DNA from: Lacticaseibacillus paracasei subsp. paracasei
Lineage (GTDB): Bacteria > Bacillota > Bacilli > Lactobacillales > Lactobacillaceae
Reading direction: 5' to 3'
NCBI RefSeq assembly: GCF_000829035.1
Contig: NZ_AP012541.1
Coordinates: 1,550,001 to 1,614,000, forward strand
Length of the DNA stretch: 64,000 nucleotides
The notes beneath the pieces were generated by a model. The model worked only from the letters and a program-made list of their open reading frames with translations. It was not told the origin of the DNA and searched no databases. Positions 7,928 through 16,168 of this stretch are shown here, piece by piece. Each line of letters begins with the position of its first letter. Positions within the stretch are counted from its first letter, which is position 1. A program made the translations under genes and the position numbers.

Positions 7928-8518
7928 CTAAAAACGAAAGCTCTTTTCGGCTACTTGTTGTAAATATCGCTGCCGTTTTTTCAAAGTAGACTTTGTTATG
8001 CCGCCAAAATTATACCAGTAGGCGTGTTGCACCCCGATTTGTTTGAGTGTGTGATGCACAAAAACACCATTCAGCGCATTGCCGCAAAATAATCGAAGGT
8101 AAAATGTTGGCGAAGTCGAAGTCGTGAGAACGTAAGCATGTTGTAAGTTAGTCAGTAAACCTTTCACGCCGGTTTTAGTCACAATATGACTTAATCCCGG
8201 GCCTTCTTTCATCACTTTATCAATGAACCCCTTCAACATTGCTGGAATATCATTCCACCAAACTGGCGAAATGATGACTAAACCATCTGCCCTTTGTAAG
8301 AGTCGCAAATATTTCTGAACGAGCGGATCATGGGTTTTACCAGCATGAAACAAGCGAAGTTCTGCCACATCATAACTAGGAACAAATTGGTCTTGATAAA
8401 GATCAATAACCGTATAGGACACTTGATGGTGATCAAAATTATGTTCGACTGCTTCCAAAATTGCATGATTAAAGCTTTTTGCATATGGATGACAATAAAC
8501 AATCAGAATTTTAGTCAT
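7928..8518 (-). CDS. NAD(P)H-dependent FMN oxidoreductase (flavodoxin-fold quinone reductase type)
   Basis: 196 residues. The N-terminus MTKILIVYCHPYAKSFNHAIL is the FMN-phosphate loop of the NQO/KefF/MdaB-like family. IISPVWWNDIPAMLKGFIDKV near 84-104 is the family's core Pro-x-Trp-W motif. It is expected to reduce quinones or electrophiles in the cytoplasm. Its start overlaps the end of the TetR gene by 8 nt, so the pair is translated from one mRNA, and the substrate is presumably linked to the TetR ligand. The reading frame stays open for 45 codons beyond its TAG. Confidence 0.88.
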   Translation of the reverse strand: MTKILIVYCHPYAKSFNHAILEAVEHNFDHHQVSYTVIDLYQDQFVPSYDVAELRLFHAGKTHDPLVQKYLRLLQRADGLVIISPVWWNDIPAMLKGFIDKVMKEGPGLSHIVTKTGVKGLLTNLQHAYVLTTSTSPTFYLRLFCGNALNGVFVHHTLKQIGVQHAYWYNFGGITKSTLKKRQRYLQQVAEKSFRF

Positions 8519-9077
8519 TTGAAACCTCCAATAGATCCTTCAATGTTTTACGCACCAGATTAGGATCATAACTCGTAATGCCACTATCAATTAACAAACC
8601 GTATCCTTGAATAAATGACCACAACTGGATAAAAAGAATCTGGGGGTCAATAGTGATCCCGCGTTTGCGGAGTACGTCTTTTATTAGTTGGATCACTTGA
8701 TCGTAAAATCCGAATTGCCCAGGTTCGACTTTCAACACATCGCGAGCTGCTGGATTGAAAAACAAAAAGTGCATCAAATGCGGATCTGCTTCAAACCGCT
8801 CTAAAATTTCGGCAGCCATCACCAAAAGTTTTTCTTCTGGATCGGTGATTTGCCCCAGCACTTGCGCCATCTCTGCCTCCTCTCGCTGTGACAGAAGCTG
8901 GGTAACAGCGCGCAATAGAGCGTCCTTGGTTGCAAAATGCTTGTAGAAAGCGCCAGTTGTCAATCCGATGGCCCGTGCCAATTTTCGTAAAGATAGCTGA
9001 TCTTCACCATTTTCACGAATCATATTCATCGCTTGTTCTAAAATACGTTGGTCCGTATCATGACTGATTCCTACCAA
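8511..9077 (-). CDS. TetR/AcrR family transcriptional regulator
   Basis: 188 residues. The N-terminal helix-turn-helix is LSLRKLARAIGLTTGAFYKHF (about 27-47), the typical TetR recognition region, followed by an all-helical ligand/dimer domain. The start is probably TTG 9077, preceded by GGGGGTGAG; no in-frame ATG is better placed. Directly upstream are two 15-bp dyads around a TATAAT box, the layout of an autoregulated repressor. It is expected to control itself and the overlapping oxidoreductase gene in response to a small molecule. Confidence 0.9.
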   Translation of the reverse strand: MVGISHDTDQRILEQAMNMIRENGEDQLSLRKLARAIGLTTGAFYKHFATKDALLRAVTQLLSQREEAEMAQVLGQITDPEEKLLVMAAEILERFEADPHLMHFLFFNPAARDVLKVEPGQFGFYDQVIQLIKDVLRKRGITIDPQILFIQLWSFIQGYGLLIDSGITSYDPNLVRKTLKDLLEVSND

Positions 9078-9096
9078 ATACTCACCCCCAAAAAAA

Positions 9097-9147
9097 GAGA
9101 TAACACCGTTACCCCATTAATTAATTATAGGGTAACAGCGTTATCTC
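9097..9147. promoter_or_regulatory. Double TetR-type operator around a -10 box
   Basis: GAGATAACACCGTTACCC (9097-9114) and GGGTAACAGCGTTATCTC (9130-9147) form an 18-bp inverted repeat with two mismatches. Each arm is itself a 15-bp dyad (GATAAC-N3-GTTACC and GGTAAC-N3-GTTATC). Between them, on the minus strand, TATAAT (9129-9124) suits a promoter for the TetR gene. The same palindrome, followed by seven T on the minus strand, could also terminate the gene ending at 9185. Confidence 0.65.
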
Positions 9148-9184
9148 TCTTTTTCAATCCTTAATTTTAGTGTTCCAGCAATCT

Positions 9185-9988
9185 TTATCGTAACTGTTTC
9201 AGAAAGTCCCGCAAAAATCGCAATCTATCTTGCGCTTTGCAAAATAAATCAGTCTGATGCCGAGTCAACACTTCTTCTCTAAATGAGCGCTGGTCAATGT
9301 ATTGATCGTATCGTAGCTCAATTTGAATGGCGGTGATATTAGGTTGATGGCCGTAGTAGCGCGTTATGTCGCCGCCACGAAATGGAAAGTTATTTTCAAC
9401 TGTGAAATCATGTGCGACAAACGCGGCGGATAGCGTTTGTCGAAAAATTTTACTAGTTGTTCGGTCATGGTCATTGCCTAACACGATTGTTTTTGGCTTG
9501 ATACCAGGGTAATGAGGATATTGGGCAAAACTATGCAAGTCAATTAAGTAAGCATGGCCAAATTTTGCCTGTTTTTGCTTTAAAATCATTGTTAGGGCGT
9601 GACGATACGGCCAATAATAGGTTCTCAACCGTGATTGCAGTGTTTCTGGCGGTAGCGGCCGCGCGTATAGAGGATGGTTGAACGTATTTCGCTGATAAAT
9701 TGTGGCAGAACGATAATCGTGATCTAAATCTAAGGTAACAGCACGATTGGGATCGGCGACATAGCGATTAACACGATTAATCAGCGTCGTGAAGCCGGTT
9801 TGCGGCAGGAAGTCATAAAGCGCAGGCAAGAACCAGTCGGTATTGGCCAACACAGCCGTTGGCAATAAATGCTTACGCATGTCAGCCGGGATCCAAGTAC
9901 CACTGTGCGGCAAACTAATCATAACAGGAGATGCTGCGTCTGCATGCAGTAACTCATAGGTAGCTGACAGTTGTTCGTTTTCGCTCAT
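9185..9988 (-). CDS. N-formylglutamate amidohydrolase family protein
   Basis: 267 residues. The family (HutG-type deformylase) cleaves N-formyl-L-glutamate or related N-acyl amino acids with a metal centre. Family features are ISLPHSGTWIP near 23-33, ANTDWFLPALYDF near 47-59, a LIDLHSF metal-binding segment near 149-155 and a C-terminal IELRYDQYID stretch near 225-234. Start ATG 9988 follows GAGGAGG; a longer frame to 10114 runs into a hairpin. No other histidine-degradation genes lie nearby, so the true substrate is uncertain. Confidence 0.8.
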   Translation of the reverse strand: MSENEQLSATYELLHADAASPVMISLPHSGTWIPADMRKHLLPTAVLANTDWFLPALYDFLPQTGFTTLINRVNRYVADPNRAVTLDLDHDYRSATIYQRNTFNHPLYARPLPPETLQSRLRTYYWPYRHALTMILKQKQAKFGHAYLIDLHSFAQYPHYPGIKPKTIVLGNDHDRTTSKIFRQTLSAAFVAHDFTVENNFPFRGGDITRYYGHQPNITAIQIELRYDQYIDQRSFREEVLTRHQTDLFCKAQDRLRFLRDFLKQLR

Positions 9989-10061
9989 TGTCTTTTCCTC
10001 CTCGGTGACTGTTATCGGATATAGAACAGGTACAGGTTGAGACATACTTCTAAGTCGACAA

Positions 10062-10393
10062 AGCAAAAGCGAACAATTTTCCATTTGGAAATTTGTTCGC
10101 TTTTGCCTGCTCATAGATAATTTATTATGATTTTAAGGACCGTAGTGCCAAGGCGGAGCAATCGTAGGCCAGATGGGGCTCAGCCGTGCAAACAACACAG
10201 CGACGGTTTGTTGTTAGGCGACTTCGAGACCGGTCTTTGGGCTCGAAGCGCCGTCACAGCGTTCCAGCCCCAGCTGGCCGGAGATTGCGGAGTTTGGCAC
10301 GGCAAGGAAATTTTGGCCTAGCATCTTCCTACGATTATTCGGAATTTAATGAATCACAAGTTCTATGAGGGTAAGATGGCTCACCCTCTTCCG
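10062..10393 (+). repeat. R1 family long palindromic element, copy a
   Basis: Starts with a hairpin (GCGAACAATTTTCC with its partner ending 10108). A linker CTCAT..TTTAT..GATTTTAAGGA leads to the core 10146-10310, whose ends GTGCCAAGGCGGAGCAATC and GATTGCGGAGTTTGGCAC are imperfect inverted repeats. An inner arm GGCGACTTCGAG pairs with CTCGAAGCGCC. A conserved tail runs to GGCTCACCCTC at about 10393. It fills the gap between the amidohydrolase gene and the DUF960 gene. Open frames inside it on both strands look accidental. Confidence 0.85.
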
Positions 10394-10411
10394 CATACAG
10401 GTGATTTTTAA

Positions 10412-10726
10412 TTACTTCTGGTGTCCTTCTTCAGGCAGCAAGATAGTTTGACTCTCGCCGTCGTCGTAAGCCATGACTGTGTCGGGAAAACTGGGATCAT
10501 ACGGGAATGGCAGATCAACTGACATCTCCGTTGCCGCGCCACTTTCACTAAAATGAACGGTCAGCTTCCCCTGATTATTCTGCAGATCGAAACGTAACAA
10601 GTTATTTAGCGGAACAACCCCTTGCAGATTTCGATCGATGATCATCCAAATGCTATCAATGATTTCACCTGGCAGATTCGAGATGACGCCAAAAGTCGCG
10701 AACCGACTGTGATTTGTCTCAAACAT
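10412..10726 (-). CDS. DUF960 family protein
   Basis: 104 residues, matching the DUF960 pattern: MFETNHSRFATFGVISNLP at the start, then IDSIWMIIDRN, with an acidic C-terminus. Function is unknown in this family of small Firmicutes cytoplasmic proteins. It starts 19 bp after ebsC behind a GGAAGGAG site, so it is the last gene of the recJ-apt-ebsC-DUF960 run. An R1 palindrome lies immediately downstream. Confidence 0.8.
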   Translation of the reverse strand: MFETNHSRFATFGVISNLPGEIIDSIWMIIDRNLQGVVPLNNLLRFDLQNNQGKLTVHFSESGAATEMSVDLPFPYDPSFPDTVMAYDDGESQTILLPEEGHQK

Positions 10727-10744
10727 ACACGCGATCTCCTTCCT

Positions 10745-11248
10745 TCAGTCTTGCGTGGCAATATCCGCAAATTGTGCATCAACAAATTGCGCCAAAATTT
10801 TAGGATCAATGCCAACTGAGCGACCCACTTTACCGGCGGAAACAATGATCGTTGCCTGGTCCTCAGCCTCTTGACTGATAAAAATAGGATACTTATGCCG
10901 TTCGTGAATGCCAATAGGTGTGTTAGCACCATGCTCGTAACCTGTGGTTTTCATGAGATCCTTCAGCGGCACCATGCCCACTTTGCGGTTACCAGAGACC
11001 TTGCTTAGTTTTTTATAATCAACATGCCGATCGAGCGGCACGACGCCGACCACCGGACCAGTTTTGTTGCCGGTCAAGACCAGCGTTTTATAAATCTGAT
11101 GTTCTGGCACATCCAGATGGTCAATTGTCAGCTGAGCAACATCGCCCACCTCTTCAGTCGGAAATTCGTAAGGCACATAAGCGATCCCCGCTTTGTCCAA
11201 CATTTTTTCGACCAAGGTCTTTTCAACCTTATTGTGATGTTTAGCCAT
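10745..11248 (-). CDS. ebsC: YbaK/EbsC family aminoacyl-tRNA deacylase
   Basis: 167 residues, YbaK/ProX-type editing domain, predicted to hydrolyse mischarged Cys-tRNA(Pro). Family features are QIYKTLVLTG near 51-60, VVGVVPLDRHVDYKKLS near 66-82, the glycine-rich TGYEHGANTPIGIHERH near 102-118 and a C-terminal IIVSAGKVGRSVGIDP. ATG 11248 follows a run of G (GGGGGGGATCGCG), an unusually G-only ribosome binding site. Two R2 palindromes separate it from apt. Confidence 0.9.
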   Translation of the reverse strand: MAKHHNKVEKTLVEKMLDKAGIAYVPYEFPTEEVGDVAQLTIDHLDVPEHQIYKTLVLTGNKTGPVVGVVPLDRHVDYKKLSKVSGNRKVGMVPLKDLMKTTGYEHGANTPIGIHERHKYPIFISQEAEDQATIIVSAGKVGRSVGIDPKILAQFVDAQFADIATQD

Positions 11249-11263
11249 CGCGATCCCCCCCTA

Positions 11264-11383
11264 AACGCGATCACAGTCGCAGCAATCTGCGTGTAAGAAC
11301 CTCGAGTGCGATGAGCCCAAACCCGGTCATCACGCCTTAGGCCACTTACACGCCGGTTTCTAAGCGCGACTGCTCACGCTCTT
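11264..11383 (-). repeat. R2 family palindromic element, upstream of ebsC
   Basis: Outer arms pair GCG-N6-GTCGC with GCGAC-N6-CGC. Inner arms pair GCGTGTAAG with CTTACACGC. The minus-strand 3' arm ends ATCGCGTTTA directly against the ebsC ribosome binding site. One of two tandem copies between apt and ebsC. Confidence 0.8.
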
Positions 11384-11398
11384 GCTTAAATGCGCCAC

Positions 11399-11515
11399 CT
11401 TGCGTAGCCAACCTACATGCATGTAAGGACCTTGGTCGCAATGGTCAAAAGACGGCCATCACGCCCAAGGCCGCTTACACGCCAGCTGCTAACCGCACTG
11501 GCTCACGCTCTGTCT
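11399..11515 (-). repeat. R2 family palindromic element, second tandem copy
   Basis: Shares ATGTAAGGACCTTGG, CCAAGGCCGCTTACACGCC and the CTCACGCTCT end with its neighbour at 11264-11383, 15 bp away. The copies differ at many positions, so this is not a recent duplication. Confidence 0.75.
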
Positions 11516-11572
11516 TACGTTAATCCCGATGCCACTTAAAATACTAGGGCATTTTGACTGAAAATACCACTA

Positions 11573-12100
11573 TCATGCGCCAGTGTATGACATCAGCGTG
11601 AACATGTCATAGTCTTTGATCTTGTCGCGGCCGTGCAAGTCGCTTAGCTCAATCAAAAAGGCGGTGCCGACAACGATGCCGCCAAGCTGTTCGACCAAGC
11701 GAATCGTAGCAGCAATCGTGCCGCCAGTGGCCAACAGATCGTCGCAAACTAGGACACGTTGGCCAGGTTTAATCGCATCTTTATGCAAGTATAAGGTGGC
11801 TTCGCCATATTCAAGATCGTAGCTGGCTTTAACGGTTGGCCGTGGCAACTTCCCTTTTTTCCGCGCCGGAGCAAAGCCAATACCCAGCTTGTACGCCACT
11901 GGACAGCCAACAATGAATCCGCGTGCTTCTGGGCCGACGATCATTTCAACGCCTTTGTCCTGTGCGTAAGCAGCAATTTCATCTGTCGCTGCAGCATAGG
12001 CTTTGCCATCTGCCATCAAAGGTGAAATATCACGAAAAATAATCCCTGGTTCAGGGTAATCCTGCACACTGGCAATGTAATCTTTAAAGTTGATGGTCAT
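11573..12100 (-). CDS. apt: Adenine phosphoribosyltransferase
   Basis: Salvages adenine to AMP with PRPP. 175 residues. The PRPP-binding signature [17 protein letters not shown] is near 122-138, and a family loop [18 protein letters not shown] near 59-76. ATG 12100 overlaps the recJ stop in the ATGA arrangement, which implies translational coupling with recJ, a gene order shared across Firmicutes. Confidence 0.97.
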   Translation of the reverse strand: MTINFKDYIASVQDYPEPGIIFRDISPLMADGKAYAAATDEIAAYAQDKGVEMIVGPEARGFIVGCPVAYKLGIGFAPARKKGKLPRPTVKASYDLEYGEATLYLHKDAIKPGQRVLVCDDLLATGGTIAATIRLVEQLGGIVVGTAFLIELSDLHGRDKIKDYDMFTLMSYTGA

Positions 12101-14391
12101 GATTCTACCTCACTGTCTGAATGCTCCGTCAGCAACATGGTTTCAAGCTGAGCGCGCGGCATGGTCTGTAACTGTTGCGCCAGATCTAGAAAGGCTGTGC
12201 GCGCGGCATAAGCCTTCGCCGTTTGCAGCGGCTTTTTCGCCGGGGCTGTGACTGGAGAAATAAAAGCACCCTCTATTGTAACAAAATCGAGTTCAAAAAA
12301 CACCTGAACCGCCAAGATCACTTGATGGACAGTTAAATGGACCGCCTTAGCAATCGCTGGAATGTGATGCTTGTCGAACCCAGGATGGGCCTTCAGAAAA
12401 CGCAACACGGCCCCAAATTCTGCCCGCGTCGGCATAGCAACCAAGCGGCTTGGTGCGCCGTAAAACATGACGGCAACAGGTGGCTGCACATACTGCATCA
12501 CCTGATGCAACGCGGCAGCATCTTTTGGCAAGTCGACTAAAACTGCATTCGCTAAAGGCGCTTGAACCTGAGCAGCGATGGTCGTTGGCCCACCAAAGGA
12601 AAATTGCCGCTCAAACTGTTGCTTTACTTTCGCATCAAAAAACACATACGTGCGGCTGGCTTTGAACTGGCCGCCGTCAATCGTTGGCATTCGCCAGTCA
12701 ATGACTTGCGGCTGTTTGACTTCATAGTCTTTCAACATGAGTTGTAGACTGGTATGACCTTGCCAAGTGTTTTGATCCAGCTGAACTGCCAATTTAACGG
12801 CCTGTGCCGTTGCCAGTGTTTCCGCAGCATCACCATAGCCAAAACCAATCACATTGATGCCTTGGTCGATTTGAAAACGCAGGTGATTGTTTTCTTTACC
12901 AATCTGTTTCACATTTTGGATAACTTGCGGGCGTACTGAGAAAACCGGTTCGGGATTGCCTTGACCAAACGGTGCCAACTGACGGATCAATTGATAGTGA
13001 TCCAATGTCAAATCAGCATCTTCCAGCCTCGTGGTGATAGGCAATGTTGGTTTCGGAACAGTTTTCAGCATTGTTGCCGCAGCCGCCTCCATCTGTGCAT
13101 GAATCGCTGGTAAATCCGTTGTTTTAGCTGTGAGACCGACAGCCATATGATGGCCGCCAAAATGGACCATGTGTTCCTTTGCTGGCTCTAAAGCTTTGAA
13201 AAGATGATAAGCCTCAATCGAGCGACCTGAGCCTTTGGCAGTTTCGCCATCATCTGCAATGTTCATAATTAACGTTGGCTTGCCTGTTGCTTCGACAACC
13301 TTGCTGGCCACAATCCCGACGACCCCTTCATGCCAACCTTTGCTGGCCAGCAATAATGTTTTGGCCGCTTGGTTTTCCGGCGCCTGTGCCATCGTCAAAG
13401 CTTCCTGAGCGATCTTTGCAACTAATCCTTGTCGTTCCTGATTTAGCTTGCCGACTTGTTCGGCTAACTCAGCAGCTACGTCATCCTCAAATGTCGTCAG
13501 CAACGTTACGCCGGGATTCGCGTCGCCCATCCGCCCAAGTGCATTCAACCGCGGTCCGATGACAAAACCGACCGTTGTTTCATTCACAGTTTCCGGGGCA
13601 ACACCGGCTTCCTTTAAAATAGCCGCAAGCCCGACCCGTGGCTGAGTCTGGATCATTTTGAGTCCTAATTGCGCAATCACCCGGTTTTCATCGGTTAAGC
13701 TGACCAGATCAGCAATGGTACCCAAAGCTGCCAAGTCAACGCTTTCTAACGGTGGTTCGCCTAATAAGGCCGTTGCAACCTTAAAGGCAACGCCAGCCCC
13801 AGAAAGATCACCGAACGGATAATCGCCATCTGGATGCCGTGGATGAACAACGGCCACCGCATGCGGCAACTTTGCTGGCAACTCGTGATGATCGGTCACC
13901 ACCACATCCATGCCTGCAGCCTGTGCCGGATCGATGACTGCGGCACCAGCCACACCGTTATCAACGGTGATTACCAACTGTGTGCCAGTTTTTTGCAAAT
14001 AAGCATAAACTTCGGCATTCGGCCCATAACCATCGGTGAAGCGATCAGGAATAAACACATCCGGATCGGCGCCCAGACTTTGCAAGGTCTCAAGCATGAT
14101 GGCACTGCTGGTCAACCCATCAACATCGTAATCGCCATAAATCGTGATTTTTTCATTTTGCTCAATTGCCTTCAAAATCCGGGCAACGGCTTTATCCATG
14201 TCATGCAAGGCGAATGGATCATGCAATCGACTAGTGTCTGGGTGCACGAACGCATCATAATCTGCCTGATCATTAATCCCGCGTTGCAGCAACAAGGTCG
14301 CTAAAAATGGTGGGACATTCAACGTCTCGCTAAGAGCATGCTCATCAGCTGCTGCAGGTTGTGGGGCGAGTTGCCATTGATACTGCGTCAT
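12097..14391 (-). CDS. recJ: Single-stranded-DNA-specific 5'-3' exonuclease RecJ
   Basis: 764 residues. It degrades ssDNA 5'-3' in recombination and repair. DHH-family motifs are visible: [15 protein letters not shown] near 86-100, VVTDHHELP near 160-168 and [16 protein letters not shown]. The DHHA1 region carries [13 protein letters not shown] near 403-415, followed by OB-fold and C-terminal segments typical of Gram-positive RecJ. The start ATG 14391 has AAAGGAACGAGACG upstream; a 50-codon in-frame extension has no site. Coupled to apt. Confidence 0.96.
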   Translation of the reverse strand: MTQYQWQLAPQPAAADEHALSETLNVPPFLATLLLQRGINDQADYDAFVHPDTSRLHDPFALHDMDKAVARILKAIEQNEKITIYGDYDVDGLTSSAIMLETLQSLGADPDVFIPDRFTDGYGPNAEVYAYLQKTGTQLVITVDNGVAGAAVIDPAQAAGMDVVVTDHHELPAKLPHAVAVVHPRHPDGDYPFGDLSGAGVAFKVATALLGEPPLESVDLAALGTIADLVSLTDENRVIAQLGLKMIQTQPRVGLAAILKEAGVAPETVNETTVGFVIGPRLNALGRMGDANPGVTLLTTFEDDVAAELAEQVGKLNQERQGLVAKIAQEALTMAQAPENQAAKTLLLASKGWHEGVVGIVASKVVEATGKPTLIMNIADDGETAKGSGRSIEAYHLFKALEPAKEHMVHFGGHHMAVGLTAKTTDLPAIHAQMEAAAATMLKTVPKPTLPITTRLEDADLTLDHYQLIRQLAPFGQGNPEPVFSVRPQVIQNVKQIGKENNHLRFQIDQGINVIGFGYGDAAETLATAQAVKLAVQLDQNTWQGHTSLQLMLKDYEVKQPQVIDWRMPTIDGGQFKASRTYVFFDAKVKQQFERQFSFGGPTTIAAQVQAPLANAVLVDLPKDAAALHQVMQYVQPPVAVMFYGAPSRLVAMPTRAEFGAVLRFLKAHPGFDKHHIPAIAKAVHLTVHQVILAVQVFFELDFVTIEGAFISPVTAPAKKPLQTAKAYAARTAFLDLAQQLQTMPRAQLETMLLTEHSDSEVES

Positions 14392-14575
14392 ATCGTCTCG
14401 TTCCTTTCTAACCGATCCAGTATACCAGAGAAAGCTTAGCGAATTAACCGGTAAACCTAAGTTATCTTTGGCAGATGCTGACTGACAGTAACACAAACAG
14501 AATGCGTATCGGCATGACATGTTATTGTGTCGGACATTCAATGCAAGCCGTCCGTGCGACTCATTGAAAACGTGA

Positions 14576-14581
14576 TATAAT
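14576..14581 (+). promoter_or_regulatory. -10-like box upstream of the 123-residue gene
   Basis: TATAAT at 14576-14581, 85 bp before the start codon. No good -35 at 16-18 bp; a TTGAAA at 14564 is too close. Tentative. Confidence 0.35.
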
Positions 14582-14665
14582 TAAATTGTGAATAAGCCCA
14601 ACTCCAGTCAGCGACTTAAGATGTGTGATCAGCTTAAGTTGGTCATGCGATAAGGAGGAAGCATC

Positions 14666-15037
14666 ATGGCAAAATCTCAAGACCAATTCAATGAAAAGGT
14701 CGGTAAAGAAATTAACGTTTCTGACGAGGCCGTCGATAAAGCAGCTGCCCAAATCGAGAAAGTCGGTTACGTCACTGAAAAGGACGTTCCGGAAATGATC
14801 GATCGCGATTACACTCGGGCATTGTCCAAGAAGGTTTCGGCAAAACTTCACAAAGACAATGACGATGATTACTTCTACGAAGAGCCTTTTGACTATGAAA
14901 ATGGCCGCATTGCAAATATCATGTGGGACATGGATAAAATTAAGACCCGCGAAGAAGCCATGAAAATTTTGGCTGATGAACTTGGCCTTACCGTTCCTAA
15001 GATTGTAATGCGTAAAATCGACGAACAGGTCTTCTAG
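14666..15037 (+). CDS. Hypothetical protein, 123 residues, acidic
   Basis: Soluble, charged, mostly helical-looking, with an acidic DNDDDYFYEEPFDYE patch near 69-83 and a C-terminal KIVMRKIDEQVF. The ribosome binding site is strong (AAGGAGGAAGC), and a terminator lies about 60 bp downstream. I do not recognise the family. It stands alone on the plus strand, convergent with nothing and divergent from recJ. Confidence 0.75.
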   Translation: MAKSQDQFNEKVGKEINVSDEAVDKAAAQIEKVGYVTEKDVPEMIDRDYTRALSKKVSAKLHKDNDDDYFYEEPFDYENGRIANIMWDMDKIKTREEAMKILADELGLTVPKIVMRKIDEQVF

Positions 15038-15099
15038 TCTGGAGGACCTTCACAGCTTCAGTTTCTGCGGTTGTGGACGCGGTTCAACTTTAATAAAAC

Positions 15100-15130
15100 A
15101 ACCGGTATCCTTTGCGGAGCCGGTTTTTTT
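15100..15130 (+). terminator. Intrinsic terminator after the 123-residue gene
   Basis: AACCGG and CCGGTT form the stem, followed by a seven-T run. Confidence 0.8.
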
Positions 15131-15133
15131 GTG

Positions 15134-15240
15134 AGCGCGAACAAACCACACTTAAAAAACGGCGCGTAAGTGGTCTTAAGGCAAACGGTCAAAACCGTGG
15201 CCTTATTTTTCACATGTAAGCCTTTTGCAATTGCGAGCAC
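15134..15240 (+). repeat. R2 family palindromic element, decayed, plus orientation
   Basis: GAGCGCGAAC, GGCGCGTAAGTGGTCTTAAGG and CACATGTAAGCC follow the R2 consensus seen on the minus strand elsewhere. Here it points the same way as the plus-strand ASCH gene 120 bp downstream. Confidence 0.5.
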
Positions 15241-15360
15241 GTTATGGCGATAATCGGCAACATCAGGATAGCAGCTAGTGACAAGGATTTTTCAAACACA
15301 TCATCATGCAACGGCCAGCTTATTGTGTGATAATGATGATAAAGAAAGGATGTGAATGCC

Positions 15361-15837
15361 ATGGCTGACCAACAGGAATTAGATGATTTTTTTGCCCACG
15401 CCAAGGCTGCTCTAGATTTGCCCGCTGACACCTATGAAGATGCTTACCAACTCGGCGGTGCAAAATTTGCTGATAAACTCGCTGCATTGGTTAAAACCGG
15501 CAAGAAAACCGCAACTTCAAGCGGCTTTGAGCTGTATACTATTGAACAGGATCCGCTACCCAACGCCGGCGTCTATAATATTATCTTGAATCGGGCGGAT
15601 AAGCCTGTTGCCTTGACTTTCACGGACAATGTTTTTGTGACGCCATTTATGAAAGTGACTGCCGATATTGCTAAACGCGAAGGAGAAGACGATCAATCCT
15701 TAGCTAGTTGGCGTGAAGTCCATCAAGCCTTTTTCAGTCGGGAATATCAAGCAAATGGCATTCAATTTGATCCAGAATCATCCATGGTCGTAGTCGAGGA
15801 ATTTCATACTGTGTACCCAGTCGTTCAAACGAGGTGA
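15361..15837 (+). CDS. ASCH domain protein
   Basis: 158 residues. The ASCH fold (PUA-like, predicted RNA or modified-nucleoside binding) is suggested by KLAALVKTGKKTATSS, ALTFTDNVFVTPFMKVT and the SLASWREVHQAFF helix. Lactobacillus proteins of this size are annotated as ASCH domain proteins; some relatives hydrolyse N4-acetylcytidine, which cannot be inferred here. ATG 15361 is chosen over GTG 15352 because AAAGGA lies about 10 nt upstream of the ATG. It runs directly into the next small membrane gene. Confidence 0.82.
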   Translation: MADQQELDDFFAHAKAALDLPADTYEDAYQLGGAKFADKLAALVKTGKKTATSSGFELYTIEQDPLPNAGVYNIILNRADKPVALTFTDNVFVTPFMKVTADIAKREGEDDQSLASWREVHQAFFSREYQANGIQFDPESSMVVVEEFHTVYPVVQTR

Positions 15838-15842
15838 AAGCA

Positions 15843-16076
15843 ATGAATCTCAAGCATCGTACAGCGAGCACAGAAAAGAAAGTCACGCAAAAGCTCGATG
15901 ACATCCCCCATCCCACACTTGATGCCACACTCTACTTACTCGTTTTCAGCATCACTGCCATCGGCGGCCTAGTTTCCTATGGCGCCTATCAGCTCTTTAA
16001 ACCGGAGCGAAAGTTAGCCCACAAAGCAAAAACACTCGTTGATGAACATGAAGATGACCACCAACACGAGGCATAA
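15843..16076 (+). CDS. Small single-pass membrane protein, unknown
   Basis: 77 residues with one hydrophobic segment (LYLLVFSITAIGGLVSYGAY, about 30-49) and a charged, His/Asp/Glu-rich C-terminal tail (DEHEDDHQHEA). ATG 15843 is 5 bp after the ASCH gene stop, and the GAGGTGAAAG site overlaps that stop, so the two are co-translated. The tail might bind metal, but nothing else supports that. Confidence 0.65.
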   Translation: MNLKHRTASTEKKVTQKLDDIPHPTLDATLYLLVFSITAIGGLVSYGAYQLFKPERKLAHKAKTLVDEHEDDHQHEA

Positions 16077-16105
16077 AAAAAGCAGGTCACAACGGCCTGC
16101 TTTTT
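16077..16105. terminator. Bidirectional terminator between ASCH operon and lepA
   Basis: AAAAAGCAGG (16077-16086) pairs with CCTGCTTTTT (16096-16105), with A/T runs on both sides. It serves the plus-strand pair and the convergent lepA. Confidence 0.85.
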
Positions 16106-16168
16106 GCTTGTTTTGAAGAAGAGGTGGGCAAATCACCAAGGTCTTTGTTTCTATGAAAACAGAACTGC

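Noticed and set aside
10127..10368. Open frames on both strands inside R1 copies (also at 27369-27626, 42755-42994 and 60101-60443)
   Set aside because: They coincide with the palindrome, have no ribosome binding sites, begin at different places in each copy, and the same core is open on both strands. The similarity reflects the DNA repeat, not a protein family.
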